From: Branchinecta lynchi
Taxonomy: Eukaryota; Arthropoda; Branchiopoda; Anostraca; Branchinectidae
Assembly (NCBI GenBank): GCA_023053575.1
Contig: JAKZAP010000054.1
Location: 124,001 to 188,000 of the forward strand
Length of the DNA stretch: 64,000 nt
Reading direction: 5' to 3'
Shown piece after piece: positions 56,360-64,000 of the stretch. The number at the start of each line of letters is the position of its first letter. Positions within the stretch are counted from its first letter, which is position 1. Under the pieces are notes generated by a model that was given only the letters and a program-made list of their open reading frames with translations, was not told where the DNA came from and made no database searches. The translations under genes and the position numbers were made by a program.

Positions 56360-57588
56360 TATATTATTAATTTTCGTGACATGGGGATGTGAACTGATTA
56401 GATGAATTTGCCTTTAGGCGGGATCACTGTTCCTATGGCGATAGTCGACAAGCGTATCCGAATTTTTATCCCCAAGCTGCCATAAAGCCCATTAAATCTC
56501 ACGTCCGCTAGGGATTTTCAGTTGTTAGTCGAATAGGCGGCTTTTGAGCCCAGGTATGACCAAGGTCTTAGTCGAATACAGTAGTAACTGTTGCCACTGC
56601 ATGCTGCTACTGGCAAAACTGGATGCTACTATAGCAGGACTGGATTCTACAACGAAATATTTCATACTACTACAATTCAATACATGCAACTTTTTCGTAC
56701 AACTCCCATACGACTACACTATCTAAGACTTGTCCATCGGGTCATTTCGAATATGTCTTAAAATTATGTCATTGCTTTGCGTTTTGGCTATGAAAGCAAT
56801 TTTTTGGTAAAAGAAATAGTACAGCGAGTGGAAGTTTAATTGGGATGCCGTTGATAAAAGCTTCCGGAAAGCGAGCCAATCGCAGAAGACTTCTTTTTGG
56901 CAGCCGAACCAGTAAAACCGTGAGACAGGGGAACAAAAGGGCCCCCCACTACCTCTCCCTTTCACGACCTGTCACTCAGCCTGGGTCAGAGCGTTAACAG
57001 AGCGCCAATGGGAGACGTTTCTTTTCAGTAGCCAATGAATGCGTTCCTTTTGGATCTCGCCGAGCCAGTCAGCGGCTTACACGACTCCCGTGAGAACGTC
57101 TACCGAAAGAGCTTCTCACGATCCTTTGGCGCCGCACTGTCGCCGACGATTTTCTTGAGACCGAAATAAGTAGAATCTGCAGGATGCGTCAGAAAGGTTA
57201 AAACCGAATCTTCGAATATATTTTCTGATTTAAGACGGTCTCGGGATACTATGTTTCCGGCTAAGCCAACTCTACTTTAGCTTTTCTGCCACTTTTGACC
57301 TTTACTTCCGTGGAAGTTTTGTAATGGTATGACAAAACTGCACACACGTTTACTTACTGCAGTTGTTAATTGCAGGATGTTGAAGGCACATGTTCATTGC
57401 TTACCAATGTTTCCGCCCGATCCGTTGATCCCAGGATTCCTAAATTCCTGCTGCAAGCCGGATGAATAATTAGTAACAGCTCGTTTATGGCTTTTTAATA
57501 CCATGTTGTAAACAGTTAGTCCATGAGAACAGCATATTCATATTATTTTACATGTAAATCCGTATTAATTCATCAAGTTGATAAAAAC
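56360..57588. other. Unassigned stretch
   Basis: A loose series CTGCTACTGGCAAAACTGG, GATGCTACTATAGCAGGACT, GGATTCTACAACG near 56600-56660, otherwise unique. Short frames at 56544 and 56723 show no motif. Confidence 0.4.
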
Positions 57589-57591
57589 GAA

Positions 57592-57662
57592 AATGTCAGC
57601 TACGATGCTCTGGCAGCGATATTTTGGCCCTTCTTGGCAAGCGTCCTCATCAGGTGTCGGAA
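57592..57662 (-). repeat. H fragment, degraded core
   Basis: GATATTTTGGCCC, TTCTTGGCAAGCGTCC and TCATCAGG correspond to a minus-strand core in which GAAA has become CAAA and stem II has a mismatch. Confidence 0.6.
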
Positions 57663-57737
57663 GTCAGGGACAACCTTGGCGATTGGAAGAAACGAACTTA
57701 TAATAAATAACTGAAGCTTCTAATATGCACCAGACGG

Positions 57738-58390
57738 GTGGTTCCAAAAATGACCACAATCTTTTTGCCCACTCTATACGGTTCAGTGCTCACGGTTCAG
57801 AATGACCACGATCAAAATGACCACAAGTGAGGTCGCAGACCCAAAAAACGTCTGAAATGCCAACCTCGATGACGACTGGCTCATGAAGTGACAACGAGGG
57901 AGACTAAACTCGTCCTGGTTAAAATGCCGACGGCTCTTAAGTGTCCACAGGTGAGGGACTATGAGAATATAATCCTGGGACTATGAGAATATAAGAGACA
58001 GGATAATGACGGAAGATCAGTTCAGAATTATTTGCGCGAAAGAAGAGAAAGCGAAATGAGGCGAAACTAAGGTAAAAATTGTTCCTTAATGAAAAATAAC
58101 AGTTTTGTCGAAATGAGGTTTCGTGACTCAGCTAGTTTCTTATTCAAAATTATAGCCTTAAAGTAGTCATTGAGGTTATACTAGTTTAACATACGATCGT
58201 CGCCATTCTGATACTCAGACATATTTAAATAATTCAACCATGAGCATTCTGAACCGTGGGCATTTTGACTCATGGGCATTTTGACTCGTGAGCATTTTGA
58301 GCAGTCGGTATTATGAGTGGCTGGCATTTAGATTTTAGGTGGACTGAATAGTGGGTATCGTGATCGTCGGCGTTTTGAGTGTTAGCTGAC
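57738..58390. repeat. Degenerate inverted array (AAAATGACCAC / GTGGGCATTTTGAC)
   Basis: The left half repeats AATGACCAC, CAAAATGACCAC and AAAATGCCGACGG. The right half repeats GTGGGCATTTTGACTC and GTGAGCATTTTGAGC in the opposite sense. Words are about 21 bp. It has the same architecture as the arrays at 15.0 and 20.5 kb but a different word. Confidence 0.6.
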
Positions 58391-58534
58391 CAGACTATCC
58401 GAGAAGCCGTTGAGATAAAGATAAACCTAGAAGGCGTAAGCGAGCGTAAGCTAAGATACAGGCAAGTACTCCCTACTAGGAGTGTGGAACAACGTTATTA
58501 AAGCAAGAAAATTCAACAAGAGCTGGAAGCTCAT

Positions 58535-59785
58535 ATATCAGATGGTCAAAAGTTTCATCCTGATCGCTCCACTCTATGCGTGTCACAAGATGTCCGGTTC
58601 TCCCCTCCGACCCCCCCCCCCCCCCCCCTCCCAGTTCGTTGGATTCGTTCCGGACTTGAAGTGGGACAGGCTGAGACATGAGGTCTTTCAAGATATCAAG
58701 TTTCGTTAAGATCTGATAACCCATTCGAAATTTATGCATGCTACTAATTTCAAAGTGTTTCAAAGTTAATCTGGTCGGGTCACTGAGATGCCTGCCAAGT
58801 TTTATCGTCCTAGCCCTCCTGGAAGTATATTAACTACGGATCGCCGGAATTCCGGAACCCCCCTCCACCTCCCCCCACAGTGTCCGAATCCGGTCCAGTC
58901 CTGTCAGTGATGTATCTAGAGCGTGTGCTTGTTCTTCGCAGCAAGTTTCATCCCGATCGCTCCACTCTGACAGTTTCAGACGATTTCCGGTTCTACCCTC
59001 CGACCCCCCCCCCCCCCAGATTCGTCGGATCCGGCCCGGACTTGAAATGAGACATCTAAGACACGAGATCTTTCCAGATATCAAGTTTCATTAAGATCCA
59101 ATCACCCGTTCGAAAGTTATGCGTGTCCCTATTTTCCGGATTCCGCCACCTCCCCCCACGATCGAGCAAGTGACGCAAAAGTGATCGAGCAAGTGACGAC
59201 TTCCAAGTTAGTTTGATCGGGTCCCTGATATGCCTGCCAAGTCTTATCGTCCTACCCCACCTGGAAGTACATTAACTATAGATCACCAGAATTCCGGACC
59301 CCCCCCTCCAACTCCCACCACAGTGTCCGAATCCTCTCCAGTTCTGTCAGTGATGTATTTAGAGCTTGTGCTTGTTGTTACCACCAAGTTTCATCCCGAC
59401 CGGTCCACTCTGAGAGTTTCACATGAATTCCGATTCCCCCTTTCGACCCCCCCCCCCCCCCAGATTCGTTCCGGTCCGGACTTGAAATGAGACATCTGAG
59501 ACACGAGACCTTTCCAGATATCTAGTTTCATTAAGATCCGATCACCCGTTCGAAAGTTAGGAATGTCCCTATTTTCCAGATTCCACCACCTCCACCTCCC
59601 CCCACGATGGTCCGATCAGGCAAGTGACTATTTCCAAGTTAGTTTGGTCGGGTCCCTGATATGCCTGCCAAGTTTCATCGTCCTAGCATATCTGGAAGTA
59701 CCCTAACTCGCAAACACCGAACTAACCGACCGACCAACGGAAATGTGATCGGTATATGGCACTTGGCCGGAAGGCAAGTGCCTTA
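58535..59785 (+). repeat. P array with complete right end
   Basis: Two full units of about 430 bp plus partial ones. Landmarks: CATCCTGATCGCTCCACTCT, C runs at about 58612, 59005 and 59450, GGACTTGAAATGAGACATCT, GATATGCCTGCCAAGT. The end has GACCGACCAACGG and the hairpin GGCACTTG (59758-59765) with CAAGTGCC (59775-59782), then TTAAAAATC. Confidence 0.85.
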
Positions 59786-60958
59786 AAAATCAAAATCTCG
59801 ATCAAAATGCGAAAAAAACTTTTCCTATCATCGGCACAAACGAGCATCAGCAAAAAAGCAGTCGTTTCAAAAATCGAAGAAGTAATTGGCCCTGTTTTTT
59901 CTTTTTCTTTTTTTCTCGTCCCTTGTTTCCCTTTTTTCTCTCTTTTTCATTTAAAGTTGGAACCATTGGTTATTTTTTCGTCTCCTCCCTTTTTCTTTAA
60001 TAAGAGTATTCAGATAGTTGATTCTGTTTGTTGCTGAATTTATCGATTATTTTCCTGCCCTAGCCAACACTCCTTTTGTGCTTTCCTGGCAGGAATGTTA
60101 GTTGTGTATCTTTTTGTGTTGCGAGAGCAACACTTTGGTTTTGTCCTCGTTTTTTTTTTTTTTTTTTTTCTATGCCGCCGATTTCATTTTATTCCTGGTA
60201 ACTGGGAAGGGTCTAACCTGTGCGGTTTTTACGGAAAGTGTGGACCTTAGGCCGGATTGATGAATATGACATTACATTTTGGAAAGCTCCGTAGAACTCT
60301 TGCCTGGGGCCAATAGGGATGGTTTTTGCTTGTCCTCGAGCCAGAGCCTACGGTTTACGAAGTGAAGTGGAGTTGTATAGCCTATGTCAGAGAGGACTAT
60401 CTGAAGTTTTGTTGCGAACCTTTCGTTTCATTAAACCATGTTTCTGCTTTCGAGTGGAAAGCTCCGTTCTAGCACGCAAGCAAGCAGGCACCAGTTTCAA
60501 ATTGAAGATGGACTAAAATCTATAAGTGTTAAATATATGCGGCAGTTCCCCGGCCCCACAGCCAACATATCTTCTTTGAGTGATAAATAGAAAAATCTAC
60601 AGAAACAAAAAAGGGGCTTTTTCCCACGGGTCCGAAAGTGCTGCCATCTATTGTTTCTGTCCGTGTCTGCGACGATTTCAGCTGAGTTTATCATTTTTTT
60701 TTTGCACTTGGGTTTGGGGTAGAGTAACGGTATAAGATGTGAAAACTTTAACTTTAAAAGTTCTCTCATTGCTAAAGAAACTAGAGCTTATCCTTTGCTC
60801 CTTTCTAAGTCGTGACGTTAGAAAGTTGGCCTACGGCAAAAAAGTCAACTTTTGAACTAAGACAGGTAGAATTTTTTTTTGACGGCAATCGATAGCCGCT
60901 GATGAGCTGATCAAAGTATATGTCATCCATTTTTTGGTACAAAAATTCCTTCATGGTA
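59786..60958. other. Unassigned stretch
   Basis: T-rich run at 59895-59945, the GTGTTGC-GAGA-GCAACAC hairpin at about 60118-60139, and a long T run at about 60150. A short + frame at 60319-60516 has no recognised domain. Confidence 0.4.
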
Positions 60959-61002
60959 TACACCATTTTGAACATTTCAAAGGGGTTGACAACTTCAGTA
61001 GT

Positions 61003-61015
61003 AAGGTACATTGAA
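61003..61015. repeat. 13-bp target-site duplication, left
   Basis: AAGGTACATTGAA, repeated exactly at 61243-61255. Confidence 0.8.
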
Positions 61016-61242
61016 CATTTATTCCAACAATGAGCTTCTGTTATTTATAGTCGGTAGAAGCTTCAGTTATTTATTACAAGTTTGTTTCTTTCCCCGAAGT
61101 TGAACAAGAGGACTGAAAGCCTGACAAGGACCCTTGCCAAGAAGGGCCGACATATCGCTGATGAAGAATCGTAGTTGATGTATCCGTTGAAAATATTGTT
61201 GGAATAAATGTTTCAAAGTCAGCTTGGGCTCAAAGAATATTT
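61016..61242 (+). mobile_element. H element inserted in K, 227 bp
   Basis: Starts CATTTATTCCAACAATG and ends with the tail CAAAGTCAGCTTGGGCTC and AAAGAATATTT. One arm is reduced; the remaining core at about 61120-61151 has CTGACAA for CTGACGA and GACA for GAAA. It is bounded by the exact 13-bp duplication, so H moves as a unit that includes the tail. Confidence 0.8.
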
Positions 61243-61255
61243 AAGGTACATTGAA
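61243..61255. repeat. 13-bp target-site duplication, right
   Basis: AAGGTACATTGAA, partner of 61003-61015. Confidence 0.8.
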
Positions 61256-61423
61256 ACCAAAAATAGGCGATACCAGTTATGAGACATATAGGGGACTTTT
61301 AAGCAACAGTTGACTGTTGGCTCATAATCATCTTCGGTAATGAGGGGTTTGCAGCTTTGCTAGTTGGTGTACCTGTTGTTTGTTTCCGGTGCATTCGATG
61401 GTGATATAAATATAAATATAAAT

Positions 61424-61592
61424 CACCATAAATGTTAGTTTCGAAACAAGAGCTCCATCGCCCGTCGTATCGGGTTTTGTTTTGGTGATCGTGACGCTGG
61501 TGATTTTATTGCCAGTTATATTTCCTCCAAATTTTCGACGCTTCAAATTTCAAGAACCCCAGAGAACATTCTCATATTCCATGATAAATATT
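61424..61592. repeat. Inverted partner of 46.84-47.04 kb
   Basis: GTCGTATCGGGTTTTGTTTT, CAGTTATATTTCCTCCAAAT and CTCATATTCCATGATAAATA are the reverse complement of 46840-47005. An ATAAAT microsatellite lies at about 61405-61430. Confidence 0.7.
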
Positions 61593-61810
61593 CCTTGAGC
61601 CCAAGCTGACTTTGAAACATATATTCAAACTATGTATACAACGGATACGTCAGCGACGATTCTTCACCAGCTATATTTCGGCCCTTCTTGGCAAGGGTCC
61701 TCGTTAGAAGATTGACAGCCTGACGAGGACCCTTGCCAAGACGGACCGAAATATCGCTGATGAAGAATCGTCGCTGAAGTATCCGATGTATACATTATTT
61801 GAATACATAT
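61593..61810. mobile_element. H palindromic element with tail
   Basis: Tail (ATTCCTTGAGCCCAAGCTGA) first, then a left arm with a damaged minus core (CTAACGA) and a right arm with an intact plus core at 61720-61751. The short spacer between the arms (about 10 bp) distinguishes it from the 7.4-kb copy. Confidence 0.7.
61720..61751 (+). ncRNA. Hammerhead-like ribozyme core
   Basis: CTGACGA and GAAA intact. Stem II has one mismatch (GACGGACC). The upstream TTGACAGC and downstream GCTGATG can form stem I. Confidence 0.45.
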
Positions 61811-62018
61811 TCCATTGTCTCCATGTAACCATGCTGTGATAATTGAATTTAAAAAGAAATGGCCTAAAAGTGCCATCAATCCTGAATAAAGCGCGTCTGC
61901 ACTCATTTCTTTCAGGTTGCTACTTTGCTCACCACCTGGATGCGGATCGGCTTACTTGTTTTCCTTCCGTGGGCATGATGAATCATCATCCAATAATTGG
62001 CTACGTAATATATGAGTT

Positions 62019-62235
62019 CTAAGTAAGTAAGTAAGTAATTTATTTATAACCCGCCATTTTGAAAAAGCCTAGCAAATGAAAGAAAATAAATAAAACACAT
62101 ACACACACAGATTAGACACTTAATTTGCAATCTCCAGCTAGGAAGCAGTGGATCACGTCGTGCGCTGGTTGGGCCCTGGTGTCCATGATTTTTTATAGTG
62201 ACAACGAAACATCCAAAAGGGTAATGCAGCTTTTA
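62019..62235 (-). repeat. LINE 3' end, second locus
   Basis: Begins with AAGTAAGTAAGTAAGTAATT and matches 11457-11665 over the 3' UTR and the last codons (read on minus, AQPAHDVIHCFLAGD-like). TAAG repeats mark the tail. The rest of the element is absent. Confidence 0.75.
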
Positions 62236-64000
62236 CAAGGACAGGAAAACTTGAACAGAATCCGATCCTGGTGACAAGATTAGGTTTACACGCAGAGTGA
62301 AAAAATTAATTCTTCAAACCGAAATATCTGACATAAATAAACTGACTTTTGTCTAACTAGATCCATTTTACAGCTTCGTTATTTTTGCCCTTTTCTTAGA
62401 CATAAGGTTTATAACCTATCCTTCTAGCTTTTCCATGCACCCGGGTATGTTAGTTTTCATTGGGTCTTAGCTTTTGTTGTTCCGTTTTGCCATTGGCTAG
62501 TTGTTTCCGAGACAAGTGCTCTGCACTTCGGCGATGTATTGAACTCCGGGTCAGTCGGAAGCACTTTATAAACTACTTATCGCTTTGGCTTGAGATTATA
62601 GTTGTATGATTAAGAATTTTCTTGAGAAAAACAAAGGAAGGAACAGAAAGCATTGCAGATTTGTGTTTTGAACTTGGAAAAGTGAGTGAGAGAAATGAGA
62701 GCGATTACAAAGAAGAACTCCCAGAGATATGTGGACACGCAACATACCTACTCGGTAAGCTTGTTGAATTTGTTAACCTAGGCTGTCGCTGTCTTTTCTA
62801 GGGTATACCTGTTTTTCAAGGACGTTCCTTAAGGTTCGTGCTGACTCCTTGCGGAATAACTGTTTTCATTTTAGGTTCAAGTAGGGTTTATTTTGTATTA
62901 ATTAATCTCCATTTTTCTGTAAAGATGTAACGAAATTGATGGGGCTTCAAGTCTTCCAATTTTTTATCTATAATTTTAAAACCTGAATTTAAGTCTGTCT
63001 AGCGTTTTATTTTAAAAATAAGTTTGTCAGACGAGTCCTCGCCTACTTATCCTTGTTAAGTCAAACAATTTGATAGCGGTAACTCGATAACTCGGTTTTA
63101 GTTTAAATTTACAAAATACGAAATAGCCCGTGAAATGCCATCATTTCTAGAGTTATGGTTTGAATATTTTCCAGCCGTTGCTTGTAAAGGATCGGCTTAT
63201 ATGTTATAGCCGTAAACGTTAATATTTAGATATGATACGCATGTTATAATGTTAGAGATAATAGTTAGAATAATCTTATATTAAGTGCTTTTTTGTTTTT
63301 ATTGAAACGGTTTTCAACCAAGTACGGGCGCGGTGAGTTCCGACGGCACTATCGTATTTGGTTAGTTTTGCCTTTCCGTGGCTATTATTTATGTAACAAG
63401 TTGCCTTCCGGTCAGTGACCTTGACTAGACCACCCTTTCTTCTACCACCTTTCTGGATATGGTCATCTTCATTATTCTTCGAGTTTTTGAAGTTTTTCAC
63501 AGCTTGCGGCTTGGGAGATTTTTTTCCCGTCGGCCGCTTCTTCGAGTTTTAGAAATTTTTTACCAGCCTGCGGCTTGGTAGATTTTATTTATTAAGCCGA
63601 GCTGTTTTTTTCGGTGTCGACTAAGCTTTAGCCGATTAACTTTAGCTCCGTGACGTAAGTATTTATTTTCCATTTACTAACGGAATTGATAGTCCATAGA
63701 ACTCGCTGGCCGCGCGGCTCACAAATTTCAACATCGATTTAATCGAATTTTCCTATTTCTTTCATGACGTCATGTAAACTTCATGAGCGCTCGATAATAG
63801 GCTAAGGTGTGGTTTCTACCGTTTTTTCCCTTTGTAAATCTATTGTTTCTTTTCTTACGAACTGGAGAGAGCCAAAATCATAGTAATAGTAGCATGTTCT
63901 GGTACATTTTTTTTCGAAAGCAAGTCCTTCGAGTGCATCGATGGAATCTAATAAATAATTTTTCTAGCACTACGGTTCGAATAATGATTACGACAAATAC
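62236..64000. other. Mostly unique sequence
   Basis: A possible first exon is discussed in the findings (62695-62754: ATG with a GTAAGC donor). At 63480-63590 a 50-bp word (TTCGAGTTTT, TTTTTCACAGC or TTTTTTACCAGC, CTGCGGCTTGG) is repeated twice. No gene is established. Confidence 0.4.

Larger units (their letters stand above)
60975..61423 (-). repeat. K repeat, inverted copy interrupted by H
   Basis: Reverse complement of about 48265-48475 (GTTGACAACTTCAGTAGTAA, TTGAAACCAAAAATAGGCGA, CAACAGTTGACTGTTGGCTC, CATCTTCGGTAATGAGGGGT). The H insertion at 61016-61242 splits it; the K copy at 48440 has no insertion at this site. Confidence 0.75.

Noticed and set aside
60898..60925. CTGATGAG motif as another hammerhead
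   Set aside because: No stem II and no GAAA follow.

Overview
The window looks like repeat-rich nuclear DNA of an invertebrate animal. It has no operons, ribosome-binding sites or long ORFs. The only convincing coding pieces are short exons with AG/GT splice borders, set among transposon debris. The species cannot be named from the sequence. The exon families (Bicaudal-C KH-like region, EB/EGF-like cysteine module) are animal ones, and the array-bearing repeats with GACC/ACGG microsatellites resemble the pearl/HINE elements described from bivalves and other invertebrates.

The main large-scale feature is a nearly identical tandem duplication of about 15.9 kb. Unit 1 is 8348-24200 and unit 2 is 25455-41333, offset about 17.13 kb. 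I saw only about a dozen differences by eye. Each unit carries the same series on the + strand: an unassigned phase 1-1 exon (10668/27801), a hAT-like element with a LINE 3' end inside it, an older reverse-transcriptase fragment, a phase 1-1 EB-like exon (14400/31534), an inverted array of about 31-bp words, a Harbinger-like element, several GGGATCCC elements, a second inverted array, and a phase 0-0 Bicaudal-C exon (21968/39102). It is either a recent real duplication or an uncollapsed haplotype.

Repeat families named here: (G) 1-2 kb elements bounded by GGGATCCC palindromes, with TCCG microsatellite and an internal array of about 137-bp units; (P) tandem units of about 420-430 bp with conserved homopolymeric G/C runs, ending in a GACC-rich stretch plus a hairpin with GGCACTTG arms; (H) palindromic elements of about 270 bp whose two 90-bp arms each hold a hammerhead-ribozyme-like core; (C) a module with a CAGCGA/TCGCTG hairpin that travels with P and H as a composite; (K) a repeat at 47.6-49.1 kb, partly copied inverted near 61 kb; (T) a module next to P ends.

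Layout: 0-6.8 kb holds minisatellites, G and P arrays and a 415-bp MITE. 6.8-41.3 kb holds the composite C-P-H modules and the duplication. 41.3-46.7 kb holds H pairs, tRNA-derived repeats and P. 46.7-49.8 kb holds inverted-duplicate partners, K repeats and a minisatellite. 50.8-51.9 kb is a clean G element. 52.5-56.4 kb holds a possible decayed BTB-like exon, C and P arrays, and an 88-bp inverted repeat around a tRNA-like relic. 57.7-61.8 kb holds a third foldback array, P units, and an H insertion with a visible 13-bp target duplication. 62-64 kb holds a LINE 3' end, then mostly unique AT-rich DNA. No complete gene lies in the window.
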